Part shown: positions 1 through 11,343 of the stretch, one piece after another | How the letters are laid out: every line of letters begins with the position of its first letter | Numbering within the stretch: the first letter of the stretch is position 1 | Translations under genes and position numbers: made by a program | From: Vandiemenella viatica | Lineage: Eukaryota > Arthropoda > Insecta > Orthoptera > Morabidae | Direction of reading: 5' to 3' | Length of the DNA: 64,000 bases | Assembly (NCBI GenBank): GCA_031002005.1 | Contig: CM061920.1 | Coordinates: 116,984,095-117,048,094 of the forward strand | Notes under the pieces: model-generated | What the model saw: only the letters and a program-made list of their open reading frames with translations | Database searches by the model: none | What the model was told of the DNA's origin: nothing

Positions 1-700
1 TTAATAGGTTTTTATTGACTTCTGATCCGTATTTGAGCTTCATCAAGTAAAAAAAAAGTGAATCATTCAAACGAGAAACTATTAAAATATTACTTTAATG
101 GTACCCGAGTACTCAAGAAGAGAACGAGCCGTAAGATGAAGCTTCCGGCGAAGAGGGATGGGACGGTTCGTCAGAATGATATTATCTTAGTGTACATGTA
201 TGATTATTGTTTAGGTATTTTGTAAATATTCGCTTAATATGTAATAAACTGTGTATTCAAAGTATGATTACTCCTACGTCATAGTTGTAAGTTCTAATAC
301 ACAAAAGAAACGAAATAAAAATACAAATTAAGTACAAAAAATTTTGATCGACTTTATGTGTCGCTTGCTTTCACATGTGCGTGGGAATCCTTAGGTGCTT
401 CTTACGCCATTCACTGTCCGTATAACTCATATATTCAAGTAATGAACACTAGTCACTAACTGTTTGACTTAGACTCGGATAACAGTGCAAAGTTTCATTC
501 CACTGGCACCTCTATCGGCTGGCTAATTTGTGAACTTAGCAGCTAATGATTAAAAGTATTGACGTTACTACTGAAATTCGTAAAGTCCTAAATTTTAAGA
601 AGAATTACATGGTCATACGATCTGTTTTTGAGTATCGTCGTTACAAATTAAACGTACGAATACAAAAGAAAAACTGGTAATACATGAAGTAAAGAAATTT
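1..700. other. Unassigned AT-rich sequence
   Basis: I see no ORF of note, no repeat unit and no transposon motif here. It may be old unrecognisable transposon sequence or intron. Confidence 0.3.
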
Positions 701-702
701 GA

Positions 703-1170
703 ATGATCGCACCGACGAGTTTGGAGATGGTCCTTTACCGAGACGATATGGTCTTCTTCATGTCGAATTGCAAAACATCCTTTGCAATGCAGGAAGTTGT
801 GCAGCAGACTGAAGTCTGGGCGAAGCGGTGGCGGAAATGCAATACACAGGCGATCATGCTGACGACAAGCCTAAGATGCATTGAGCTTCGACATCAGACA
901 TCGGATCAAAGCAAAACTGCACTCATTTTAGTCAGTGATTACTCGGGAGCTCCTTAGCTAGGATTCGCCATCTACTGGACGTTACAACGTGAGGAGGTCG
1001 CAGATGCTTACGACTAAATGCAGCAATTCATCTGTCAGTTCTCTTTCCAATTGACTTAGTCCACGAAGATCGACCCACGTTTCCGTTCGCTGGCTGGATA
1101 ATTTCATGATACTGCACATCGCTCAGCCAACACGATAGTCAATAAGGTACGCTGTTGATCTACCTACCTG
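703..1170 (+). pseudogene. Jockey-like LINE reverse transcriptase fragment
   Basis: The 84-codon frame from 703 to 957 contains an RT palm-like segment, LYRDDMVFF, in which the usual YADD box reads YRDD, followed by a helix and a motif like KWR..NTQAIMLT, seen after the palm in Jockey-clade LINEs. Downstream, in other frames, peptides such as RKIDPRF.SLAGW and TAHRSANTIV resemble the extreme C-terminus of Jockey-type ORF2 proteins, so the fragment probably runs to about 1170 with frameshifts. The catalytic box is altered and there is no start context, so this is a dead 5'-truncated copy. Clade assignment is from memory of the family, not from a search. Confidence 0.55.
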
Positions 1171-2090
1171 ACTCTGTTAGTGCTGTCTCTTGGTATGCAC
1201 TCTTCTCATAGCTAAACCTTGTCGTACCAATATCACCCCATAAACCGCCCAACCTGTTGCTGAATTAAACCGAAGGACAATCTGAAAAAAAAAAAAACTG
1301 CGCTCAGCCATCATAATGGTGCCCAGCTGGAGCCTCTCCAAGGAGGAAGTGCCGCCACGACGTCGCATAACATCCGTCTTACCTAGAGATTCACAAAGTT
1401 TTTATTACCACGCCTCCCTTCCGTCAAAAGAAAAATTTTCCGCCCACGTGACAATTACATCATTAAAAAAGTAAATGCCTGCTTTGTAGTACTAACAATG
1501 ACATCTCAGAGGAAACGCATTAAGTATGTGATGTTGGAATACAGATTTCAATTCTAAGAGGCAGTGAACGAGACATAGTACTTCCGACGTCGTACAGCGA
1601 GTATAACGCTCACACGGGTGGCGAAACTACCTCGCACCTCTCCTTTCCCGCCCCCGACATGTCTTCGCGGCTGCTGGAGGAGGAGGGGGGGGGGGAGTGG
1701 CGCGTCCCCCAATTTGGGAACCTATAATCTCAACGCTCTCCTGGCAGTGCTTCGGTACGTATGTTCGATCCTTGTTAAGCGAGCTCCTTTGGACGGAGTT
1801 ATGTTGCTATAACAGCTGCAAGGTCCCACTACATCCCTGAGTCCCCGGTCGCGTTGCGCCATAAACAACGGAATAGTATTCAAACCGTTGGAGGGAGGTA
1901 CTACTTTCCTGCCGCCGCTAATGCCCAGTCTTTTGTAAACCAGACACATAAAAGACTTCCGTCACCGGATGCTACTATGAAGGAGGGATGCATCACTTTC
2001 CTGAACCCCACCTTGGCCTATAATTTAATAATAGCAACGGCACTCAGTGTCGACTTTGTGTAGAGTTCCACAATGTCTCGTAGCTCTATC
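1171..2090. other. Unassigned sequence with short A and G runs
   Basis: This contains an A-run near 1285-1297 and a G-run near 1683-1696. The ORFs here overlap in several frames and look like chance frames. I recognise no gene. Confidence 0.3.
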
Positions 2091-2094
2091 CACA

Positions 2095-2340
2095 TCGAGC
2101 GTGGTGGGTGAGCGGTTAACGTTCTGGCCTCCCATTCGGGAAGACGCCGGTTCGAATCCCCGTTCGGGAATCCAGATTTGAGGTTTCCATGGGTTCCCGA
2201 AATCACTCCAGGCGAATGCCGGGATGCTTCCTTCAAAAGGCCATGGTCAAATTCATCCCCGTTCCTTGTCCCTAGTCCCATCCCGCCTCTAATAACCCCG
2301 ACGTCCTCGAGGCGTAAAGCACTCGTAAAAAAGAAAGCTG
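2095..2340 (+). repeat. tRNA-derived SINE (family 1, full length)
   Basis: A Pol III type head is visible: an A-box-like TGGGTGAGCGG near 2105-2115 and a perfect B box GGTTCGAATCC near 2149-2159. The body contains AATCACTCCAGG near 2202 and ends in a segment like CCTCTAATAACCCCGACG. The same body recurs at 20885-21060 (minus), three times in 31765-32330, and in shortened form as the tandem units of the arrays at 29.8-31.1 and 34.4-35.0 kb, so this copy works as the local reference for the family. A chance 134-codon antisense frame lies across it. Confidence 0.8.
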
Positions 2341-2344
2341 TATC

Positions 2345-2955
2345 CACTCCACTGGGCGTGAGCAACAACGCAGTGAACATTTGGTCGGTATCATGCCCTG
2401 TCTTCCAGTCAACCATGTTCACGAAGTGCCGGCAGCGAATGCTCGAATACGACAGTGCTACATCATCCTCCCTGAGTTAAGCTGCAGTGTGCTAACAGGG
2501 CGCACGGCAACCGACCTACTCCGTTACCACTCCAAACGGTAGCGTAAGAAAGAAATACCAGGAACATTTAATTCGAAACGCGACAGTTAGTCCCAGTGGA
2601 CGTAAGGATATTTTACATATTCGCGCAGTAATACGTGTTTCGCGTAGCACGTCTCATCACAGCTTTCAACAGGTAACAACGATACCACTGTCAAATACTT
2701 AATAATACTTAAGTTATAGGATTGGAAGCTGCAAATATTCAGCACCGCGGAAGAAATGTATGAATGTGCCGTGTAATGTCTGGGCTTTCATTTGTTCTCT
2801 CGTGAGTCGAGTGAAAGGTTTTCTGACTTGATTATTGCCGCACAACATGGGATAACGGATACTGAATACGGAATAAACATGGCCAACACATTTCCGAAAT
2901 TTTTGTACATTCCTCGTACCAAGAGTTGTATAAGAGTGTGTGTGAATATGTAATT
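2345..2955. other. Unassigned sequence
   Basis: I see no recognisable gene or repeat boundary. The short minus-strand frames at 2788-3065 have no motif. Confidence 0.25.
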
Positions 2956-2959
2956 ACCA

Positions 2960-3770
2960 ATGTTACCTCCCGCCATAGACAACGCAGTGTCCGACCAAGA
3001 CCATCGACACCTGGTCGAAGTGTCAGTTGAGAAACAGGCAACAATGCGTCAAAGAACAGCAACATTCAATGTGGTACCTACGACAGACGTGTTATTGCCG
3101 ACAGTGCAGCAAAATTTTTGGTTGATGGAGTATGGCAGTAGAAGACCCAGGCGATTGACTCTGCTAACAAAAGGCCATTGACTGTAGCGCCTCCTCTGGG
3201 CTCCTGAAATAATACCACTTGTATCGTAGGACGTAGATGACTGGTAAAGGTTGTGTGGTCAGATGCGTCATTGTTCCAGTTGGTAAGAGCTGATGACAGG
3301 GGTCGAGTTTGTAGCAGATCCCACTAGGGTCACAATGGCACAGTTCAAGCGGGTGGTGGCTACATCCTGTGATGGGCTATGTTTATATGGCATCGACTGG
3401 CAGCTATGGTCAAACTAAACGACCATTGACTAAAAATAGTTACGGTCAGCTACATGGAGATGATATGAAGCCATTCATGGCTTTCATGTTCCCAAAAAAT
3501 GTACTTTTTCAGGACAACAATGCGCCATGTCATTGAGTCAAAATCGTTTTTAATTGTTTGAAGAAATATTGGACAATTCCGATGAATGATTTGGCCCCCT
3601 AGATCGCCAGATATGAATCCAATTGAACATATCTGGGACATGGTGGAAAGATGAGTTTTTGCACAATGTCCTACAGTCATGGTCAGTTACAGAGGAAACA
3701 TGTCTAAATATTTCTTCATTTGACTTCCTATGACTTGTAGAGTCAATGCCACGTCAGATTGTTCCACATC
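2960..3770 (+). pseudogene. Tc1-like transposase pseudogene
   Basis: In scattered plus-strand frames the sequence encodes a degraded Tc1-family transposase. The N-terminal helix-turn-helix region is recognisable at about 2975-3180 (TVRR-like helix, then RRPRRLTLLTKGH). The DDE core follows: a WSDAS-like segment near 3260, FQDNNAPCH at 3510-3533 with the second catalytic Asp, and RSPDMNPIEHIWDMVER at 3601-3651 with the third acidic residue (Glu). The distance between these two acids is about 36 residues once a frameshift is allowed, as expected for the DD34E group. At least three frameshifts or stops interrupt it, so it is inactive. I could not identify its terminal inverted repeats. Confidence 0.85.
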
Positions 3771-3774
3771 GCCG

Positions 3775-5515
3775 AGCTCCACACGATCGCACGATATTAG
3801 TGTATAATGTTATGAATCCATATAGTTTGAATGGGACTCCATGTTTCTGTGAAATTATTTGTAATTTTTTGTTAGCGCTTTGCTACTCGTCGACGTCATT
3901 ACATCCGGGATAGGATTGTTATCAAGCACAGGTATGAATTTAGCCATGGCCTTTAGGACGAATCGGCTGCAGTGATTTAGGAAATCTTGAGGGCCAGATG
4001 GAGACTCAAAACCCGTGCTGCTAGCCACTTGGCTTTGAATATCCGTAGATGGCCACTAAAATTTCCGTAGATTGGGTACAAAAATCCAGAGACGCGCTAA
4101 ATAAAAGACTGAAAAAATAATTATTAAAGACAAAGACAAAATCAAGAGTACTTTTTATTTCCAAGTCTTTAAAATTCGAAATACAAAATAATATTCTACA
4201 TTGAAAGTAAAAAATATCTCTGAACATGTTTCATGCAGAGTCACTTTCATTACTGCTGCTCCTGTGCCAATTCTCTCTCTCTCTCTTTACGGACCATATA
4301 TTTTTTTGTTGATATTTAGTAAATTTAGCATATCTTCTGTAATAGGAAATGTTAAAAACTGAGACCCCTTTGATTCTCGGATATTGGTTATGCCTTCTCG
4401 GAAGGCACTGTTTTGTATGCCGTGCCAACGAGCGTGTAACCGTGCATAAAGAGTGCGCCAATCGTTTTGTATTACGGCCTTTCAAGGTCAAATTCAAATA
4501 GATAATCAAACAAAAGATGAGCTTTATCTCAATCTTTAGTTGCAAGGAAACGATTCAAAATTATTGACAATTCTGTAACGCATTAACACTATACGCTCAA
4601 AATTTAACAAAGTACCGATATAAGAAAAAATCAACAAATAATAAAAAGTATTAAAATTCCGTAGATATTTTAACAAAATCCGAAAATCCAAACTTTTTAT
4701 AAAAATCCTTAGATCTACGGATATATCCGTAGAATCGGCAGCACTGCTCCTCCGCCTGATCGATTTCCTTCTTTTAGTAGGTGTTAAATCAATTGCAATT
4801 TGCGAATATTCCAAATACAGTATTACTGTGAGGCAGCTGTAGTAAAGCATTTGAATTTCCCAAATGTTTCAAGATCAGAATTTTGTCCTGCGAAGATGTA
4901 CAGTATCTTATAAAAATTCCGAGATTCATAAACTGCGGTAGGAGATTAAAAACAATAATAACATGTAAATTCACATTGAATTTTCTACCGTGCGACGTAA
5001 ATTTAGTCTCTTTTATACTGTAGTACTTACAGGGAGTCTGAAGTGCAGACAACCTGGTTGGGTCACTAGGCGTGTTTTGGTTTTGCATGACTATACAGTA
5101 TTTGGCACTGACTGGAGAATCATTTGCACTTTATTGGAAATCGGCTAGGACTTAATGCTGTATCTTCATTATAGTCTTCACGTCAGAGCAAAAAAAAAAA
5201 AAAATCCATGTCAATTCAGAGGATTCTGGGTTGCTACTGTTTCAGCAGTGATGATGTGAAGCAGACAGAACTATCATGAGTCTGAGATAGCGACAAACCC
5301 GTACGTTGACGGTTTCTGATCACTTTTAGAATGCTAGAATTCGTGCTACAAGGAATTACGCACAACGCTGATAGGAAGTTTCAATGTCATAAATGTATTA
5401 ATTCGTTGTTTATGGCAAGAAGCATGAGTGCGATTGAATGACAACTTCATTTGATACAATCAACATCTCTCTTGTGTGTGCAAGATTAATAATACAGACT
5501 TTTAATTGTGTTTAT
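3775..5515. other. Unassigned AT-rich region with repeated CCGTAGAT motif
   Basis: The word CCGTAGAT or its complement recurs near 4041, 4069, 4659 and 4714-4733, the last as a perfect 20-bp palindrome (TCTACGGATATATCCGTAGA). A CT-repeat lies at 4268-4286. Three overlapping minus-strand frames (4231-5088) could be a decayed transposase, but no diagnostic motif is left. A minus-strand frame at 5032-5088 ends in a good splice donor (CCT|GTAAGT) but has no other support. Confidence 0.3.
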
Positions 5516-5519
5516 ACAT

Positions 5520-5625
5520 TGATGTGCCAAAACATTATCACCACTATCGATCGAGATAGTTTATGCAGTCTGGTGATTTTGCGGTTACGTCATGTATGAC
5601 GCAAAGTATGTAAGCGGAACATGTA
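5520..5625 (+). mobile_element. Tc1-like element, 5' terminal fragment
   Basis: The start, TGTGCCAAAACATTATCACC, resembles the terminal inverted repeat of a common arthropod Tc1-like family (usually ...ACATTATGACCAC), followed by a 5' UTR-like stretch ending in GTATGTAAGCGGAAC. It breaks off at the 3' end of a CR1 copy. The transposase body of the same family resumes on the same strand at about 8720, so this may be the displaced 5' end of that copy. The family match is from memory. Confidence 0.5.
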
Positions 5626-5631
5626 ATAATA

Positions 5632-6535
5632 ATAATTGATAAAATTGCGATGGAGCTCCCGCTCCGGTGGCAATCTCCTACACCCTCCATTTCCCTCCAA
5701 CCTACTTTTGCCCTCTACTAATTTAGTTTAAATTTTTCAGTGTTTCCGGTAAGTTATTCACAACTTCCCTTGGCAGTTTATTCAGTCCCTCACTCCCTTT
5801 CCTATGAAAGAAAATTTTCCCACACCTTATGCTGAAATCAAGTGCCAGCTTGTGGTCATGGTCAACCTTACCCTTCAAGCACCTCTTTAATTTTCCCACC
5901 AATATCTTTCCATGCTTCATCACCAGAATAGGCTTTGTACAGTCCCATGACTCTCTTCACCCTCCTTCTATCTACAATGATCCCACTCCAGCTCCTTTAT
6001 CATATTAGTTACCGATTGTGTTCTGGTAATTTCCAGAGACAAACCTGGCAGCCCTCCTCTGCACCCGCTCCAACTCCTGTATTTGATACCCAAAATGTGG
6101 ATCCCAAACTACACCACCATATTCCAGCAGTGGTCCGATCAAAGTTTTGTACCCAATTCCTTACTTCTCTAGTGCATCCCCTCATCACTCTTTTCAACAG
6201 TGAAGGATTTTGAACCCTTTCCCTACCACCTGTACAATGTGTCCTGCCCAGTTAAGTTTGCTATCAAATGTAATGCCAAGGTATTTACATTTTGAGTCTT
6301 CAATAACGAAGCTCCTTCCTCACTTTATAATAGTAATCAACCTTTAGCTTTTTATCTGTATACCTAATAAGCTGACGCTTCTTCGCATTTATCTTCATCC
6401 CATGTTGACTGACCCAGCTAGTTATCCTATCTAGATCACCCTGCAGCTGTTTACAGTCTTCTATTGTTTTGATCCTTTTATATAACATTATGTCATCTGC
6501 AAACAATCTAATTTCTATGCATGGAGAGTCTTTAC
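5632..6535 (-). pseudogene. CR1-like LINE, ORF2 3' part (copy A)
   Basis: Minus-strand frames give, from 6506 downwards, FADDIMLYKRIKTI (RT palm with the catalytic pair intact), then CTREVRNWVQ.FD, and finally the C-terminal end DHDHKLALDF...FFHRKGSEGLNKLPRE at 5723-5923. The 3' UTR reaches about 5632 and includes a small GC hairpin near 5650 (GGAGCTCCCGCTCC) that also occurs in copy C at about 35605. Copies B, C and D elsewhere in the window share this backbone. The endonuclease and the first half of the RT are missing, and stops and frameshifts are frequent. Confidence 0.8.
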
Positions 6536-6539
6536 AAGG

Positions 6540-8720
6540 ATTTCTAGCGGGGCACCGGTCTGGACGCTTCGCTCGTCACCACCGCCACCGTCGAGATCAC
6601 TGTCATAAAGCAAACCTGTAGCCAGACACATTTCTGACCTGATAGGAATCCAAAGAGCTGGACGTAGGGCTGGCTAGTTAGGGAGTTAGTAAGCCAGCGT
6701 CCCCTATGCGGAGCGATCACCCCACGTTTGCAGAGTCAAAGTCCAGAAGTTGACAATTGACGAATGACGATAAACTATAAGTAGGAAAACCCTCCCTGCA
6801 CTGCCGCACAACGGGGTTCCGTAGCTATGAATCAAAATCAAGACAACAGAAAACCTCACCAATACAAATCAAAACTGAAGCTCCATACAAACAACAAGAC
6901 ATGTTACCACAAACCAACATGATACAGCTGTCACCTGGTGATAGCGATTCCGTCAAAGACTCGGATGCCATACAGGCAGTAATACAGGTGTAGATCAAGA
7001 GGACATTTTAATAGAATCAACAGAATCTCTGGATCCAGAAGGATCGTCAAATATTCCAACCAGTAATAGATATGATGCGTAAGCCAGCGCCCCTGAGTTA
7101 CCTCCAGCCCCTGCGGCACAGCAGTCTCAACGATCTCGCGTTCCTCCAATCTTTAGCTATGAAATAAAGGGCTACATGGACTTCGTAAAGAAATCGAAAG
7201 AGGACTATCAGGAAATCACCACATAGCATACAGGGGAAACTGGATCAAATATCAAGCTGCAAACTTAATAAATTTTAAACTGATCCTCCAAGCTTTAAAC
7301 AGAAACTATCAGTACCTTAATTTTGATGTAGACTCCCAAAAATTTTTGAAGGTGGTTATCCGTGAGCTATCTCCCGACCCACCAGCAGGAGAAATATCAA
7401 ATGCTTTGCTAGGAAAGAAATCCAATACATAACGTCGCGACGACGCGTCGTCCAGATGACAACAACAAAAGTTTGGTCATGGTTTTAGGAACCGCCAACA
7501 TTGCGCCTAAATGTCTTAAATGCGGAGGAGGACATACCACATACACTTGTTTAAAAACATGATCAGCTTCCTAAGTGCGCAAACTGTCAAGGGTCATCCC
7601 CCGCCAACAATAAGAAATGCCCAAATTACTTAAAAATTCTTAAAAAGGCATTTAAAAAATAAATTAAAAAACACGAAGAAAAGAAGAAACAAAAACAACT
7701 TTAAGATCAACAGCAGAAGGTTAACAGCTAGTTCAACCTAACAAAAGAGCAGTTCCCTCCGATACCAATCAAAATTCGATCCCAACAAACAACTGTATCT
7801 GCAAAAACATCGGAGAAAACAAGTTACCCTTCCAGCGTTAGATCTACAACCACCTGGATCAACAAATGTCACCCACATAGTGCAATAGCACAGACAAACC
7901 AAAAGAAAAGTCATGTTGCCGTACGTTTAAATGAAATATCTGATGACAAAGCCTTCGCCACAAGCTGCTCGACAATGCATGAGCAACAATTGTTCGCTCT
8001 ACAACTACTAAACCCAATCAAGAAACAAACACTTCTGAGACACCTGCAGAAAGTGACAAATCAAACATTTTCTCGCAGAATCCAATATCTTCTTCCCGGT
8101 TTAGAGACTCGCGACCTCAAGGAGATACGTGATTTGTGCAAAATATTTGAAATTAAAAAGTTCTTCACGATCATTAGGCAAAATAAGCTCTAAAGCATAA
8201 CAGTCATGGATTGGAATGTAGACTGCATTTACCACCTGAAAATAACGCTGCAATTAACCCAGGACAAATATCTTCGAAATATAGCTGAGGCCCCACGGTA
8301 CATGACAAACACACGTAAACATCGCGACTAAATAATCTATAATATAACACGTGTGGGAACCTTGGCTGTGACCCCCAGCTCACTTTTACCAAAAAAAAAT
8401 AATGAACATTGATTTCGTGACACAACCACATGAAAATATTAAAAGATACTGAAGACTGAATAGGAACACATCCGTCACACGGATGAGCTACTGAACAAGT
8501 GTGGACACGAGGGAGTCAAGCTGTCACTCAACCAACTGTCGTTCCGGTGACATGTTGGCCCAGTGTCGGTCAAATGTGGACCGATTTGTAGGCAGACTAC
8601 ATCGACAAGATTCATCGAGTCGGCCCGTACTTCAGCCCACCAAATTATCCAAGACATAGGACAAATTCAAAATCAACTTGACTACCTTCCACCAGTTATA
8701 ACGACAGCCGGGAGTTATAG
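6540..8720 (+). pseudogene. Jockey-like LINE: ORF1 (gag) and start of ORF2
   Basis: A gag-like ORF1 starts near 6827 and is broken by frameshifts. An RRM-like segment (FLKVVIRELSPDPP) lies at about 7345-7385. The first zinc knuckle, CLKCGGGHTTYTC, at 7511-7549, has intact CX2CX3HX4C spacing. The second, CANCQGSSPANNKKC, at 7576-7620, has lost its His. ORF1 ends near 8193. ORF2 begins with MDWNVD at 8206, typical of the endonuclease start, followed by a THTRKHRD segment, but soon decays. The copy is truncated around 8720, where a Tc1 body begins. It is the only 5' Jockey part in the window. Confidence 0.7.
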
Positions 8721-10185
8721 GATCTGACAAAAACATCATACTTATATAAATAACACCAGGACCTAGAGACCTACAGTGCCAATGGCGAAGCTGGACGTCT
8801 TTTCGCGTGCTACTGTAGTGAGAATCTACGGTAATTGGTTTAATGAAGGTGAAACCACGAGTAGGTGACAAGGTGGTGAATATCCATGCCTCATCACAGA
8901 ACGTGGAGGTTGCAGACTTGCCCGCTCTAAAAAGCAGGTATGCGACGATTTTTGTCAAATTTCACGGCAGAGTACAAGATAATACTGGGACAGGCACAAT
9001 TGTTTTGGAACAAACCATTGAATACACACTGTTGAACATGGGGCTCCTCAGCAGATGACCCCTATGTGTTCTCAAGTTGACCCAACGATATCGTCGATTA
9101 CGATTGCAGTTGGCAACAGATTACCCAGATTACTCCAAGGATCAATAGAAATTTTTTTCCTGATCGGATGAATGACGTTTCATGTTAGAACTGGTCGTTG
9201 GTCGTGTCCAGATACACCGTCTTTCAAGCTAACGGTTTCTCGAAACATGTACCGCGTTACGAACGCACGACGTTGGTGCAGTATTATGCTATAAAGTACA
9301 TTCACCTGGGCATCCATGCGACAGTGATACTGATGGATGGCACCATGACAGTTGTGGACTACGTTATAATTACTGTTGTTCACCTGTATCCCTTCATGCT
9401 TTGTCTCTTTCTAGACTTCGGTGGCATCTTCCAGCATTTTAAGAATCGTTGTCACAAGACTATAATCGTGCTACAGTGATTTGAAGTGCATGATAGTGAA
9501 CTCACGTTGATGATCTGAACCTAACAGAAGACGCTACCGGGAGCTAGTTCCGCACCCATAAAAAAACAGGCCCGTAGTTTAAGAAAAATACGTAACATAA
9601 AATATTCCAATTACTTCGCGCTCCTTTGAACGATGTATTACTTTCCACGTTTCGTCGCCCAATCTGGGGCCTTCATCAGAGCTGTTTAGAAGTGATTTAT
9701 CAATAAAGACGGCGGCTATGGCTTAAGTGAAATGTGGAAATGCGCACTAACTGACAATCGAAATCCAAAATCTACAACGACAACATCATCTCTGGAACAG
9801 CCGAAACCCGCTACCGGTAACCAAAACAATTCGCTTTTCGTGAAGATACCGACGGAGTGGTGTGAGAACCGTCAGAAGTGATACATTACTTTTAACAGCA
9901 CTGATGAAGGCCCCAGGTTGGGCTCCAAAACGTTGGAAGTAAAACATCGTTCAAAGTGGCGCGAATTCCGTAAATATTTTATTAACTTGACGCCTGCTAA
10001 AAGAGTTAAATATTATATATTTACGTCACGTATTCGTAGATATCTGGTGCCTCATAGCTCCCGAAATCTTCCAATGACTTATCGAATCCATGTCGCGCTG
10101 AATTGCAGATATTTGGCTCCCCAAAGGGTTGGTCAACACACTATCAAGCAGGTGATTATAACGTTCTACTACAGAAAAGCATTTA
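8720..10185 (+). pseudogene. Tc1-like transposase pseudogene, interrupted at 9597-10021
   Basis: Plus-strand sequence matches a widespread arthropod Tc1-like family from the helix-turn-helix (ARATVVRIYGNW near 8795-8835, then an arginine-rich hinge) through the DDE region (RWSCPDTPSFKLTV at 9200; LMDGTMTVVDYVI near 9331-9370; ALPAF..CHKTIIVLQ near 9475) to the C-terminal part and terminal repeat at 10030-10185 (GGTGATTATAACGTTCTAC, compare the 5' end at 5520). Stops and frameshifts are spread over its length. A 425-bp inverted-repeat element splits it just before the C-terminal segment. Strong by pattern, but the family comparison is from memory. Confidence 0.7.
9597..10021. mobile_element. 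Inverted-repeat element inserted in the Tc1 copy
   Basis: Arms at 9598-9688 and 9894-9984 are about 85% complementary over about 90 bp; each contains TGGGGCCTTCATCAG or its complement. The segment is flanked by TACGTAAC (9589-9596) and TACGTCAC (10022-10029), an 8-bp duplication with one mismatch. It interrupts an otherwise collinear Tc1 coding region. The 8-bp duplication points to hAT- or P-type transposition, but the right arm starts about 35 bp inside the boundary, so the exact ends are uncertain. No coding capacity. Confidence 0.6.
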
Positions 10186-10317
10186 TTAAAATATAAAATT
10201 AACGAATTGCTATAAATTACATAAGCAACTAGTATCTGTTGTAGCATTCTTATAATTTGGCACGAAATACTCGCATAATTTACAGGGTTCCATACTTTCA
10301 GAGAGTTTGCTACTTGC

Positions 10318-10532
10318 CAGCTGTAGGGCGGAGAAGAGCCCCTGCACGGTGGCCAGATGGTTGTTGTTGAGTCGTAGCGAGTGACACACGTAGCGTCCCG
10401 AGGGTGCCCTGTGGTAGCGCTTGGCCGTGCGCCGTGGGCCCAGCGCCGTCAGCTCGTCCGCCAAAGACACGTTGCGGAAAGAGAAGTCTAGCGGCGGGCC
10501 TGGTAAATCATTACCAGCCATCGGCGCCATCC
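10318..10532 (-). CDS. LRRC51: LRRC51-like gene, first coding exon
   Basis: This GC-rich exon encodes 71 residues starting MAPMAGN, with the N-terminal signature PPLDFSFRNVSLADEL, a basic stretch (RRTAKRYHRAPSGR) and the first leucine-rich turn SLRLNNNHL. The same order (PPLDYSFR..., KRSKSGKSL, SLWLNNNVL) is characteristic of leucine-rich repeat-containing protein 51, a small cilia-related LRR protein. Upstream lies a plausible acceptor (TTGCACACAG) with a branch-point-like TGCTGAC. The exon ends in frame before GCAAGT, a typical GC-AG donor, instead of the usual GT. A start two codons before the acceptor-defined exon would also be open, but the motif begins after the second Met. The remaining LRR exons were not found downstream and presumably lie beyond the window's left edge or in long introns. 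Confidence 0.7.
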
Positions 10533-10539
10533 CTGTGTG

Positions 10540-11340
10540 CAATATCATCCAGTGTCAGCAAATACATATCTGTACACAGAGTGTTTCTGTAATGACGATA
10601 CAAGCTTTTAGAGATGACGCAGAAAAGCAAATGCATCAATTTCAGATTAAAGAATCCAGAGGTATGAAACGTTTCACACGCAATTAAAAATCGTAACTGT
10701 TTTGGTATACATATGAAACTGGAATAAGAGAACTTAAGAATAGTTGTGGATATAATAATTTTATTTACTACTTTCTAAACATGTCTGTACTACTTTCTAA
10801 AGCTGCAAATGTTTTTACAACACTTGTCCAAAAAGGCGTCCCTGAGCTTCGATACAGGCATGACAGTATCGAATTACTTCTATCTTACTCAGTGGATCAA
10901 CCCAGGTGACGTTCTGGCGATGTAACAGACACCTATTACTCTCGACAGTTTCTGTAGGTGTCTCGTACGTCATACTTCAAATTTGTAAAACACTATTGTG
11001 GCTATTTAGTATGTCGTTGAATATAGGTATGCGGTTATGCTGTTACTGATTGTTAGGCTTGCAGGTTCTACTATGTCCAGAAATTATAACACAGTTCGCT
11101 TTAAAGATCACTATAGTTTTATTCGCACAAAGCATACATGTTTCCCATCACCACCACTAGTTAAATTATTTACTTTGAGCGTGGATAATGCTTATAGTTC
11201 TTCTTCTCTTATAATTGCAGATTCTGACCACGCTTCGGTCCGACAACACACTTTATTCAGAACACTAAATGCTACCGGCTCCCAATTCTCCACGAAACAC
11301 TTATCTATAATGCTAAAAAAGACAGCATCAAATTGCTTTT
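10540..11340. other. Unassigned sequence upstream of the LRRC51-like exon
   Basis: This would be intron or 5' region of the minus-strand LRRC51-like gene. Short plus-strand frames carry no motif. No promoter element can be assigned. Confidence 0.3.
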
Positions 11341-11343
11341 AAT

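Noticed and set aside
2018..2422. 134-codon minus-strand ORF
   Set aside because: It lies across a plus-strand SINE with full A and B boxes; the frame is a by-product of the repeat.
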